Below are positions 16,753 to 24,994 of a stretch of DNA of 64,000 nucleotides, in pieces. Location: assembly GCF_009724245.1 (NCBI RefSeq), contig NZ_WNNK01000025.1, positions 1 through 64,000 on the forward strand, given 5' to 3'. Position numbers and translations under genes: made by a program. Each line of letters begins with the position of its first letter. Positions within the stretch are counted from its first letter, which is position 1. This DNA comes from Pseudomonas spelaei (GTDB taxonomy: Bacteria; Pseudomonadota; Gammaproteobacteria; Pseudomonadales; Pseudomonadaceae). The notes beneath the pieces are model-generated. The model ran no database searches and was not told where the DNA came from. It saw nothing but the letters and a program-made list of their open reading frames with translations.

Positions 16753-16839
16753 ATGGACGATTACCAGGAAGAACTGTTGGAGTACCAGGCCTTTGAATTG
16801 GATCCGCTGGATCCGGCCGATGATGCAACAGAGCTGTAA
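16753..16839 (+). CDS. Small acidic protein of 28 residues
   Basis: The peptide begins MDDYQEELLEYQAFELD and ends DPADDATEL. Eleven of its 28 residues are Asp or Glu and none is Lys or Arg. A perfect AAGGAG stands 6 nt upstream of the ATG, and an inverted repeat GTTGTG...CACAAC (16703-16724) lies in the leader. I do not recognise a family. The near-ideal ribosome site and strong bias suggest it is translated. It ends 7 bp before the convergent araC gene. Alternatives are a regulatory leader peptide or a chance frame. Confidence 0.55.
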   Translation: MDDYQEELLEYQAFELDPLDPADDATEL

Positions 16840-16846
16840 ACAGACT

Positions 16847-17887
16847 TCAGGCGGAATGCCGCTGACTGCGGCGAAATTCCCCTGGGGTCTGGCTGTTCCA
16901 CCGCTTGAAGGCCCGTTGAAAGGCTTCCGCTGAAGCAAAACCCAGCAAATAGGCAATTTCACCAAATGCCAGTTCGGTGTCGCGAATGTAGGTCATGGCC
17001 AGGTCGCGGCGGGTATCGTTGAGAATTGCGCGAAACTGAGTGCCTTCTTCGGCCAGTTTGCGACGCAAGGTCCAGGTCGGCAGCTTCAAGCGTGCCGCCA
17101 CTTCTTCCAGGTCGGGTTCCCGGCCACCATTGAGCATCGGCCCGAGCAAACGGGTAATGCGCTCGCGCAGGCTGCGGGTGCGGGTCAACTGCTCCAATTC
17201 CCTTTCACACAACTGCAACAGCAACTGCCAGGTACTCGGGCAATGCTCGGGGTTGCGCATGGCCAGGGTGTTCTGGCTGAGGCGTAGCTGATTGGCCTCG
17301 GCGCCAAACTGGATTGGGCAATCCCCCAGCACGCTGTAGCGTTCGCTGTAGTCCGGCGCGGTGAACTCAATCTCGATGCGCTCAGCCTGGACCGATTGCA
17401 GGCTCAGGCTCGAAAGCTGGTGCAGCCAGCCGGCGATGATCGAATCCACCACAAAGCGGTTGTAAGCGTTGTAAGGACTGATGGAGTAGAAACGCAGCCA
17501 AGCGCCTTCGGCGTCTTCATGAAAGCTGGATTGGCCGCGATAGTTTGAGCCGTACAACGCTTCGAAGCGCGTCAGTATGCGCGCAGCTTCACGCACCGTG
17601 GGCGCCTGAGCCGCCGTGACACCGGCCAGCCCTGCCTGGCTCAAACGACTGAGCTGGCCCATGCGCAGGCCCAGGCTCGGGTCGCCGGTCAGTTGGATGG
17701 CGGCGTGGCCCAGGCGCATGTAGCGCGGGATCGACAAGCGAGCGCCGGCCTCGCCGAGTCGCGCCGGGTCCAGGCCGTATTGCAGCAGCAGCGGCTGCGG
17801 GTCCAGGCCATGGCTGAGGACGGCGTCGGCCAAGGTATGGACGAAGCCCACTGACAGATCACCGAGACGCATCGGCGCGGGTTTCAT
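16847..17887 (-). CDS. AraC-family regulator with arabinose-binding-like N-terminal domain
   Basis: 346 residues. The N-terminal ~210 residues match the Arabinose_bd type domain (LLLQYGLDPARLGEAGARLSI start), and two helix-turn-helix motifs occupy about 240-340, including LRRKLAEEGTQFRAILNDTRRDLA and EIAYLLGFASAEAFQRAFKRW. Relatives control lipid, choline or betaine catabolism. It is 3 nt downstream of a nitrilase-fold gene on the same strand, so the two are an operon, and divergent FadH lies beyond. Control of fadH or of the operon itself is a reasonable inference. Confidence 0.88.
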   Translation of the reverse strand: MKPAPMRLGDLSVGFVHTLADAVLSHGLDPQPLLLQYGLDPARLGEAGARLSIPRYMRLGHAAIQLTGDPSLGLRMGQLSRLSQAGLAGVTAAQAPTVREAARILTRFEALYGSNYRGQSSFHEDAEGAWLRFYSISPYNAYNRFVVDSIIAGWLHQLSSLSLQSVQAERIEIEFTAPDYSERYSVLGDCPIQFGAEANQLRLSQNTLAMRNPEHCPSTWQLLLQLCERELEQLTRTRSLRERITRLLGPMLNGGREPDLEEVAARLKLPTWTLRRKLAEEGTQFRAILNDTRRDLAMTYIRDTELAFGEIAYLLGFASAEAFQRAFKRWNSQTPGEFRRSQRHSA

Positions 17888-17890
17888 ACT

Positions 17891-19021
17891 CTACAACCAG
17901 ACATTCAGCATGCGCGCGCCATGGGCGTTGCCGTCGGCGAACACTTTGCCGGTGCTGCTCAGAAAGCTCTGGCCGCTGCTGCCTTGGTCAAAGAACTGGC
18001 CGCGCAGGAACACGCTCATACCGGCAGTGGCCTGGCTGATAGGCTGCTGGCTGATCAGGGTCAGGCGATGCCAGGCTTCACCCTCGCTGAGTTCTTCGGG
18101 CTTGAGGCTGATTTCCGGTGGGGTCGAGACGCTTTTGAAACCGCGCCACGGTTTGTCCCAGGTATCACGGCCAATGACGAACGCCGGCACGACCACCAGT
18201 TGCGCGCCTTGTTCATTGAGCTTGCGGTAATTGTCCGGGTACCAGCTGTCGCTGCCGATCAGGATGCCCAGGCGCCCGGCCGGGGTGTCGATCACGGTGA
18301 TGGCGTTTTCGTCGCCCGGCGCGATAAAACCTCGCTCATCGAAGATCGGATAGAGCTGGCGCTGCGGCTGGCCCAGCAGTAGCCCATCGTGACCGAACAC
18401 CAGGCTGGTGTTGTACAGCGGGCCGTGGCCAACCTGCAATTGACCCTGGCTGACGCTGGGGTTGGGCAGGGCAATGGAGCCGGCCACCAGCGTGATGCCG
18501 AATTCCTTGGCCAGGCCGCCGAACAGGACCTGATAGTCCCGGGCCATGGCCGGCGCTTTCATGCGCAGGTAGGCGTCATCGATGCGGTTGTCACCCTGGG
18601 CGCTGATCAGTGCCCGCAGGAACAGCAACGGGTTACTGGCCGACAGCCAATTCATCGCCTCTTTCAGGCTGGTGGCCTGGTATAGCTCATTCTTTTCGCC
18701 GCTGACCATCAGCCAGGTTCCGACATGCTCCGGCAGCACGACGATGGTCTTGTCGTTGAGCAATCCCTGGTCCCGGGCCTTTTGCAGGTAGGCCGCAAGC
18801 TTCAGGTGCAGGCGTTCCAGGCTCTGATAGTCAGCGGGAAACAGTTCCGGCTGGATACCCAACAGGTTGCCGCGATCGGAGGGTGTGCCTTCGTCGACCG
18901 CGAGGCTGATCCGCAGGTCCGACAGGTAATGCCCCACGGGGCGTTCCTGGGTCCAGACCAGATAGGCGCAAAGGGCGGCGACCAGGGCCATGGTGAGGGT
19001 GAAAGCAAGAAGTTTACGCAT
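17891..19021 (-). CDS. Membrane-anchored nitrilase-fold protein without the catalytic cysteine
   Basis: 376 residues. One N-terminal membrane helix (about 4-23) precedes a carbon-nitrogen-hydrolase-like domain. The usual motif around the nucleophile, of the form LGILICYD..(F/Y)PE, reads LGILIGSDSWYPD here: the cysteine position is glycine (codon GGC). A glutamate is kept in VVLPEHVG, but the expected Lys region reads QPQRQLYPI. The protein is therefore likely a pseudoenzyme or uses another chemistry. It lies between fadH (divergent) and araC (3 nt downstream, same operon), which suggests a link to fatty-acid use or envelope lipids. I cannot name a function. Confidence 0.75.
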   Translation of the reverse strand: MRKLLAFTLTMALVAALCAYLVWTQERPVGHYLSDLRISLAVDEGTPSDRGNLLGIQPELFPADYQSLERLHLKLAAYLQKARDQGLLNDKTIVVLPEHVGTWLMVSGEKNELYQATSLKEAMNWLSASNPLLFLRALISAQGDNRIDDAYLRMKAPAMARDYQVLFGGLAKEFGITLVAGSIALPNPSVSQGQLQVGHGPLYNTSLVFGHDGLLLGQPQRQLYPIFDERGFIAPGDENAITVIDTPAGRLGILIGSDSWYPDNYRKLNEQGAQLVVVPAFVIGRDTWDKPWRGFKSVSTPPEISLKPEELSEGEAWHRLTLISQQPISQATAGMSVFLRGQFFDQGSSGQSFLSSTGKVFADGNAHGARMLNVWL

Positions 19022-19231
19022 GAGAAAAAGACAACGGACCGGGTGCAGGGTTCGCCACCTAGGGTAGGGCTCATGAACCCACTTGCCAAGGGGCGCTGCA
19101 CATTTGGATCAATAACTTGTCAGTTTCAGTCATTGAGCGGCAACGCACTGGCTCTTAGTCTGTGGGCATAAACCGATGGGAGGCCGTTCGAGCTTTCCAC
19201 GTCCCGTGATGATCCGTTGTGGAGCTGTACC

Positions 19232-21271
19232 ATGACCGCTGCTGCCTACCCGCACCTGCTGGCCCCGTTGGACCTGGGTTTTACCACCCTGCGTAACCGC
19301 ACCCTGATGGGCTCGATGCACACTGGCCTGGAAGAAAAACCCGGCGGTTTCGAACGCATGGCGGCCTACTTTGCCGAACGCGCCCGAGGCGGCGTAGGCC
19401 TGATGGTCACCGGTGGCATTGGCCCGAACGATGAAGGTGGTGTGTATGCCGGCGCGGCCAAGCTGACCACCGAAGAAGAAGCACGCAAGCACAAGATCGT
19501 GACTCAGGCCGTGCACGAAGCCGGCGGCAAGATCTGTATGCAGATCCTCCACGCTGGCCGTTATGCCTACAGCCCAAAACAGGTGGCGCCGAGCGCGATT
19601 CAGGCGCCGATCAACCCGTTCAAGCCCAAGGAGCTGGACGAAGAGGGCATCGAAAAGCAGATCAGCGATTTCGTTACCTGTTCGGTACTGGCCCAGGTGG
19701 CCGAGTACGATGGCGTGGAAATCATGGGGTCCGAAGGTTACTTCATCAACCAGTTCCTGGCCTCCCACACCAACCATCGCACCGACCGCTGGGGTGGCAG
19801 CTACGAAAACCGCATGCGCCTGCCGGTGGAAATCGTCCGCCGCGTGCGCGAGGCCGTTGGCCCTAATTTCATCATCATCTTCCGCCTGTCGATGCTCGAC
19901 CTGGTGCAAGGCGGCAGCACCTGGGAAGAGATCGTGCTGCTGGCCAAGGCCATCGAACAGGCTGGCGCGACCATTATCAACACCGGCATCGGTTGGCACG
20001 AAGCGCGGATCCCAACCATTGCCACCAAGGTGCCCCGTGCTGCGTTCAGCAAGGTGACGGCTAAGTTGCGTGGCTCGGTGAGCATTCCGCTGATTACCAC
20101 CAACCGTATCAACACCCCGGAAATTGCCGAGCAGATCCTGGCCGAAGGCGATGCCGACATGGTGTCCATGGCCCGGCCATTCCTGGCCGACCCGGACTTC
20201 GTCAACAAGGCCGCTGAAGGCCGCGCCGACGAAATCAACACGTGCATCGGCTGCAACCAGGCCTGCCTGGACCACACCTTTGGCGGCAAGTTGACCACCT
20301 GCCTGGTCAACCCACGTGCCTGCCACGAAACTGAGCTCAACTATTTGCCGGTCAAGCAGATCAAGAAGATTGCCGTGGTCGGTGCCGGTCCTGCAGGTCT
20401 TGCGGCCGCGACGGTGGCGGCCGAGCGCGGCCATCAGGTGACCCTGTTCGACTCCGCCAGCGAGATCGGTGGCCAGTTCAACATCGCCAAACGTGTGCCG
20501 GGCAAGGAAGAGTTCTTTGAAACCCTGCGCTACTTCAAGCGCAAGCTGCAAACCACCCATGTCGAGGTGTGCCTCAACACGCGAGTCGACGTGGAACAAC
20601 TGGTGGCCGGCGGTTATGACGAGATCATTCTCGCCACCGGTATTGCCCCACGCATTCCGGCGATCCCGGGCGTCGAGAACGCCAAGGTGCTGAGCTACCT
20701 GGATGTGATCCTGGAGCGCAAACCAGTGGGTAAAAGCGTCGCGGTAATCGGTGCCGGGGGCATTGGTTTTGATGTCTCGGAGTTCCTGGTGCATCAAGGC
20801 GTATCCACCAGCCTGGACCGTGAAGCGTTCTGGAAAGAGTGGGGTATCGACACTCACCTGGAGGCACGCGGCGGTGTGGCCGGGATCAAGGCCGAGCCTC
20901 ATGCCCCGGCGCGCCAGGTGTTCCTGTTGCAGCGCAAAACCTCCAAGGTCGGCGATGGCCTGGGCAAGACCACCGGCTGGATTCATCGCACCGGTTTGAA
21001 GAACAAGCACGTGCAGATGCTCAACAGTGTCGAATACCTGAAAATCGATGATGAGGGCCTGCACATCCGCATCGGCGCCGAGGGCGAGCCACAGGTGTTG
21101 CCGGTGGACAATATCGTCATCTGCGCCGGCCAGGATCCACTGCGTGAGTTGCAGGATGGCCTGGTAGCCGCGGGGCAGAACGTGCACTTGATCGGCGGCG
21201 CCGATGTGGCGGCTGAACTGGATGCCAAGCGTGCCATCAACCAGGGCTCACGTCTGGCGGCCGAGTTGTAA
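19232..21271 (+). CDS. fadH: NADPH-dependent 2,4-dienoyl-CoA reductase FadH
   Basis: 679 residues, full length. It reduces 2,4-dienoyl-CoA intermediates so that unsaturated fatty acids can enter beta-oxidation. The N-terminal FMN barrel (to about 330, including MGSMHTGLE and the ligand region NTGIGWHEARIP) is followed by 4Fe-4S cysteines 338, 341, 345 and 357 (CIGCNQACLD...C). The C-terminal FAD/NADPH domain has VVGAGPAGLAAA and VIGAGGIGFD. The ATG at 19232 has GGAG upstream; a TTG 15 nt earlier is less likely. It stands alone on the plus strand, with the nitrilase-like/araC operon divergent and a strong terminator behind it. Confidence 0.96.
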   Translation: MTAAAYPHLLAPLDLGFTTLRNRTLMGSMHTGLEEKPGGFERMAAYFAERARGGVGLMVTGGIGPNDEGGVYAGAAKLTTEEEARKHKIVTQAVHEAGGKICMQILHAGRYAYSPKQVAPSAIQAPINPFKPKELDEEGIEKQISDFVTCSVLAQVAEYDGVEIMGSEGYFINQFLASHTNHRTDRWGGSYENRMRLPVEIVRRVREAVGPNFIIIFRLSMLDLVQGGSTWEEIVLLAKAIEQAGATIINTGIGWHEARIPTIATKVPRAAFSKVTAKLRGSVSIPLITTNRINTPEIAEQILAEGDADMVSMARPFLADPDFVNKAAEGRADEINTCIGCNQACLDHTFGGKLTTCLVNPRACHETELNYLPVKQIKKIAVVGAGPAGLAAATVAAERGHQVTLFDSASEIGGQFNIAKRVPGKEEFFETLRYFKRKLQTTHVEVCLNTRVDVEQLVAGGYDEIILATGIAPRIPAIPGVENAKVLSYLDVILERKPVGKSVAVIGAGGIGFDVSEFLVHQGVSTSLDREAFWKEWGIDTHLEARGGVAGIKAEPHAPARQVFLLQRKTSKVGDGLGKTTGWIHRTGLKNKHVQMLNSVEYLKIDDEGLHIRIGAEGEPQVLPVDNIVICAGQDPLRELQDGLVAAGQNVHLIGGADVAAELDAKRAINQGSRLAAEL

Positions 21272-21281
21272 ATAGCTTGAA

Positions 21282-21312
21282 GGGGCGGTGTTAGACTACC
21301 GCCCCTTTTTTT
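21282..21312 (+). terminator. Rho-independent terminator after fadH
   Basis: GGGGCGGT and ACCGCCCC form a perfect 8-bp stem around GTTAGACT, followed by seven T. Confidence 0.9.
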
Positions 21313-21328
21313 ATGCAGATCTGCCGTC

Positions 21329-22228
21329 ATGGGTCCCTTCGACTGGCTTCCTCACGCGCCCCTTGAACCGCTGAACCTGGACTGGCTGGCCCAGGCTCAA
21401 GTTGAAGTTGCAGTGCTGCGCCTGGATCGTATCGACCCGCTGATCACTGGCAACAAGTGGTTCAAGCTGACCGAACACCTGGCGCAAGCCCGGGAAGCCG
21501 GCGCGACCGGCATCATCAGTTTGGGCGGGGCTTACTCCAATCATTTGCACGCCTTGGCGGCAGCGGGGAAACGTTTTGGTTTCCCCACCGTCGGCCTGCT
21601 GCGTGGCCATCGGCAACAAAATCCCACGGTCCTCGACCTTCAAACGTTCGGCATGCAGCTGCATTGGCTAGGTTATGGCGGCTATCGCGCGCGCAATGAG
21701 CCCGACTTCTGGTTGCCATGGCAAACACTGTATCCGTACCTTCATCCGGTACCCGAAGGCGGTGGTGGCTTGGCGGGAGCATTGGGATGCCGGCCGATGG
21801 TGGATCAGGCGCGGGCGCAGTTGGACGGTTTGGGTTGGCGTGACTATGACGGTTGGTGGCTGGCGGCGGGAACGGGTACCACGCTGGCTGGACTGGTGTT
21901 GGCCGAGGCGGGCGCGCACCCGGTCTATGGTGCGTTGGCTGTGCCGGATGATCATGGTGTCGCGCAGTCGGTGCGAGAGGTTGTGCAAGGAGGGTATGAA
22001 CTGATCGATGCCAGCCGAGGCGGGTTTGCCAAGGTTGATCCAGTGCTGCTGGCTTTTATCGATGCCACAGAACAGGCCTGCGGATTGCCTCTGGAACCGC
22101 TTTATACCGGCAAGGCATTGCTGGCCTTGAAGGGGCAGGTTGAGGCAGGACGTTTTGCGCCCGGCACTCGCCTGATTTTCATCCACACCGGCGGCTTGCA
22201 GGGCCGCCGGGGTTTTGCCCGGAACTAG
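21329..22228 (+). CDS. PLP-dependent ACC deaminase / D-cysteine desulfhydrase family protein
   Basis: 299 residues, a little shorter than AcdS (about 338). The PLP lysine is Lys43 in GNKWFKL, followed by Ser70-Asn71-His72 in GGAYSNHLHALAAAG and the phosphate loop AAGTGTTLAG. Family members break down D-cysteine or, less often, 1-aminocyclopropane-1-carboxylate. I did not attempt to separate the two by substrate-specific residues, so true ACC deaminase activity is not claimed. Its stop codon TAG overlaps that of the convergent cytochrome b561 gene in the palindrome CTAG. Confidence 0.85.
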   Translation: MGPFDWLPHAPLEPLNLDWLAQAQVEVAVLRLDRIDPLITGNKWFKLTEHLAQAREAGATGIISLGGAYSNHLHALAAAGKRFGFPTVGLLRGHRQQNPTVLDLQTFGMQLHWLGYGGYRARNEPDFWLPWQTLYPYLHPVPEGGGGLAGALGCRPMVDQARAQLDGLGWRDYDGWWLAAGTGTTLAGLVLAEAGAHPVYGALAVPDDHGVAQSVREVVQGGYELIDASRGGFAKVDPVLLAFIDATEQACGLPLEPLYTGKALLALKGQVEAGRFAPGTRLIFIHTGGLQGRRGFARN

Positions 22229-22770
22229 CGCTTGGGCATCATCCGCAGCGCGGTGTTATCCCGAACGATGTAATGGTGATACAGCCCTGCCAAGGCGTGC
22301 AGCCCGATCAGCCAATAACCGACAGTGCCACCCAGTTCATGCCAGTCTTTGATCTGTTTGGCCAAGTCCTTGTTTTCGCCAATCAATGGCGGCAACTCAA
22401 GCCCGTAGAACATTACCGAGTGGCCCTGGGCGCTGACGATCAACCAGCCGAAGATCGGCATGCCGATCATCAACACATACAACGCCACATGCATCAGTGT
22501 GGCGAGTGTGGCCTGCCATCGAGGTGGCGCCGGTACGATCTTCGGCGCCACCCCCAGGCTGCGGGCAAACAGGCGCAGCCAGACCAGCACAAACACGGTC
22601 AGGCCGAACATGTAGTGCATTTCCACGATCAGCGTTCTTGCGCCACTGCCCTTGGGAAACTGTCCGCGTAACTCTATGCAGGCGTAAACCACCGCCAGCA
22701 GCACCACCATCAGCCAGTGCAGGGCAATCGACATGGTGCTGTAGCGCGTATCGGAATTTTTCCACGGCAT
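22225..22770 (-). CDS. Cytochrome b561 family protein
   Basis: 181 residues with four predicted membrane helices and the conserved haem-ligand histidines (ALHWLMV near the start, MHYMFGL, ALYVLMIGMP segment, GLHALAGLYHHY at the end). This matches the bacterial YodB/CybB type, a di-haem inner-membrane protein that moves electrons between quinol and a partner. I start at the ATG at 22770 with GAGGAA upstream; a GTG 15 nt earlier is possible. A perfect 11-bp inverted repeat (22792-22856) lies in its upstream region. It shares a 4-nt stop overlap with the convergent PLP enzyme gene. Confidence 0.9.
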   Translation of the reverse strand: MPWKNSDTRYSTMSIALHWLMVVLLAVVYACIELRGQFPKGSGARTLIVEMHYMFGLTVFVLVWLRLFARSLGVAPKIVPAPPRWQATLATLMHVALYVLMIGMPIFGWLIVSAQGHSVMFYGLELPPLIGENKDLAKQIKDWHELGGTVGYWLIGLHALAGLYHHYIVRDNTALRMMPKR

Positions 22771-22791
22771 CGCTTTCTTCCTCACTCATCA

Positions 22792-22856
22792 GGGCAAACC
22801 TCCGTTCTTTGGCGACGGAGTCCTTTTAATGTAAGCCTGTTTTCAGAGGTTTGCCC
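22792..22856. repeat. Perfect 11-bp inverted repeat with an inner hairpin
   Basis: GGGCAAACCTC (22792-22802) and GAGGTTTGCCC (22846-22856) are exact reverse complements 43 nt apart. The loop contains a second hairpin, CTCCGT...ACGGAG. The element sits between the end of phnX and the start of cytochrome b561, both leftward. It could be a transcript-end structure for phnX or an operator pair for the cytochrome gene. Confidence 0.65.
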
Positions 22857-22893
22857 GTGACAGGTGCGTGAGGTGGCGATGTTTTGATCTCGA

Positions 22894-23721
22894 TCAGTTG
22901 CCCTGAGGCATTTCGCCTCGTGCCAGGCGCTGATTGATATCGATGATGACGGCCGGCAGATCAGTGATCGTATCGATCATGTAATGAGGACGTGAACCTT
23001 TGAACATGGCCTCGATGCGCGTGCGTTCGCTGGCCAGTGTGTCGCTGTCCAGGGTACGGAACTGTTCATAGGTCAGGCCCAGGGCATTACCCGAGCAGGT
23101 CAGCGCCACTGTCCACATCCCGGCGCGACGGCCTTCGAGGATACCCGGCACGGTGTCGTCGATCTTCACGCAGGCCGCCACATCATCAATCCCCAGGGCG
23201 ATGACGTTGGCCAGGGCCTGGGCCGGCCATGGGCGGCCATTGGGCACTTCGTCGGTGGCGACCACGTGGTCGGCGATGTAGCCGTTGGTGGCGGCCAGCT
23301 CGACCACTTTGTCCATGACTTGCTTGGGGTAGCCGGAGCAGGAGCCGATCTTGATGCCTTGCTGGCGCAGGTTGGCGATGGTGTCCAGAGCGCCGGGGAT
23401 CAACGCTGAGTGCTCGGCGATTTTTTCGATCTGCAGCGGCATGAAACGTTGATAGATGGCGGTGACGTCATCATCGGTTGGCGTGCGGCCAAACGCTTTG
23501 CGGTAGCGTTCGGCGACTTGCGGCTGGTCGCAGAGGGTGCGGATGTGGTCCCACTTGCCCATGCCCATCGGGCCACGGGCTTCTTCGATGGAAACCTGTA
23601 CGTCGAACTCGGCGAAGGCTTCGACAAAAATCTGGGTCGGCGCGAAGGAGCCGAAGTCGACCACGGTGCCGGCCCAGTCGAGAATGGCGGCTTGCAGCTG
23701 GGTTGGGTTCTGGTAGTTCAT
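22894..23721 (-). CDS. phnX: Phosphonoacetaldehyde hydrolase
   Basis: 275 residues, normal for PhnX. It cleaves phosphonoacetaldehyde to acetaldehyde and phosphate, the second step of 2-aminoethylphosphonate use. It belongs to the HAD superfamily. The nucleophile is Asp15 in ILDWAGTVVDFG, and the Schiff-base lysine is Lys56 in MGMGKWDHIR. The later HAD motifs SCSGYPKQV and VKIDDTVPGI are present. It lies 50 nt downstream of phnW on the same strand, so both are made together. Confidence 0.96.
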   Translation of the reverse strand: MNYQNPTQLQAAILDWAGTVVDFGSFAPTQIFVEAFAEFDVQVSIEEARGPMGMGKWDHIRTLCDQPQVAERYRKAFGRTPTDDDVTAIYQRFMPLQIEKIAEHSALIPGALDTIANLRQQGIKIGSCSGYPKQVMDKVVELAATNGYIADHVVATDEVPNGRPWPAQALANVIALGIDDVAACVKIDDTVPGILEGRRAGMWTVALTCSGNALGLTYEQFRTLDSDTLASERTRIEAMFKGSRPHYMIDTITDLPAVIIDINQRLARGEMPQGN

Positions 23722-23771
23722 GGCTCAAATCCTGTGGTTCAAAAAGGGGTTTGTGAGGGGCATATGGGCCG

Positions 23772-24881
23772 TCAGATTTCGAGTACTTGCATCTCTTGCA
23801 GCACTTCGGCGACCGCCGCAACCGCTGCTTGCATTTCGACCTGGTTGACGTAGCCGATGCAGCCGACACGGAAGGTCTCGACCTGGGTCAATTTGCCCGG
23901 ATAGAGGATGAAACCCTTGGCCTTGACCCGCTCATAGAACTCCTTGAACTGGTAGCGCGGGTCTTTGGGCGCGTGGAAGGTGACGATGATCGGCGCCTGG
24001 ATCGCGGCCGGCAGGAAGCTGCGCAGACCCAGTTCGGCCATGCCGTCCAGCAGTGCCTGGCAATTATTGGCATAGCGTTGATGCCGGGCGGGCAGGCCGC
24101 CTTCTTCGTTGTATTGCAGCAAGGCTTCGTGCAGCGCGGCGACCACGTGGGTCGGCGGGGTAAAGCGCCATTGGCCGGTCTTGGCCATGTAGGCGTGCTG
24201 GTCGAACAGGTCCATCGCCAGGGAGTGGCAGTTGCCTTGGGCTGCGGCCAGTGCCTGTTTTTCGGCGAAGACGAAGCCCATGCCGGGTACGCCTTCAAGG
24301 CATTTACCTGAGGCGGCGATGAGCGCATCGAACGGCACCTCGCGGGCATCAATCGGCAGTGCGCCGAAGGAACTCATGGCGTCGATGATCAAGCGCTTGC
24401 CGTGGCGGGCGATGACTTGGGCGATCTCGGGCAGCGGGTTGAGAATCCCGGTGCTGGTTTCGCAATGGATCAGCGCGACGTGAGTGATGCCGGTGTCGGC
24501 TTGCAGCAGGCGATCCACGTCAGCGGCGGTGGTAGGTTCGTCTTCGGCGGTTTCAAAGGTGCTGAACGGGCGGCCCAGCACTTCGCAAATCTTCGCCAGG
24601 CGTTTGCCATAAGCGCCGTTGATCAACACCAGCACCTTGCCGTCTCGCGGTACCAGTGTGCCGATGGCGGCTTCCACGGCAAAGGTGCCGCTGCCTTGCA
24701 ATGGCACGCAATGGTGGCTGCCAGCGCCATTGACGATGGCCAGCAGTTGCTCGCAGAGGCTGGCGGTCAGTTGATTGAAGCTGTCATCCCATGAACCCCA
24801 GTCGACCATCATTGCCTGGCGGGTGCGGGCTGAGGTGGTCAAAGGACCGGGGGTGAGCAGGATCGGCGCGGCAGTACTCAT
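23772..24881 (-). CDS. phnW: 2-aminoethylphosphonate:pyruvate transaminase
   Basis: 369 residues, full length. It moves the amino group of 2-aminoethylphosphonate to pyruvate, giving phosphonoacetaldehyde for PhnX and alanine. It is a class V PLP aminotransferase. Asp167 (IIDAMSSFG) and Lys193 (SGKCLEG) are the expected cofactor residues, and the N-terminus is LLTPGPLTTS. I start at the ATG at 24881 giving MSTAAPILLTPGPL; an in-frame longer reading to 24977 is not supported. The divergent LysR gene at 24995 is the probable activator. phnX is the next gene in the operon. Confidence 0.96.
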   Translation of the reverse strand: MSTAAPILLTPGPLTTSARTRQAMMVDWGSWDDSFNQLTASLCEQLLAIVNGAGSHHCVPLQGSGTFAVEAAIGTLVPRDGKVLVLINGAYGKRLAKICEVLGRPFSTFETAEDEPTTAADVDRLLQADTGITHVALIHCETSTGILNPLPEIAQVIARHGKRLIIDAMSSFGALPIDAREVPFDALIAASGKCLEGVPGMGFVFAEKQALAAAQGNCHSLAMDLFDQHAYMAKTGQWRFTPPTHVVAALHEALLQYNEEGGLPARHQRYANNCQALLDGMAELGLRSFLPAAIQAPIIVTFHAPKDPRYQFKEFYERVKAKGFILYPGKLTQVETFRVGCIGYVNQVEMQAAVAAVAEVLQEMQVLEI

Positions 24882-24994
24882 TCTTATGTCCTCGCAAAAC
24901 GTTTGGGATGAAGCTACGGGGCATAAATTGCAGTTTGGCTTGTCATCAATCAAATTGTTTGTTGTTATGCCAGCCATCAGTGAGGCCGATAGCT

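Noticed and set aside
21329..22228. True ACC deaminase (acdS)
   Set aside because: The protein is about 40 residues shorter than AcdS and I cannot confirm the ACC-specific residues, so only the family is claimed.
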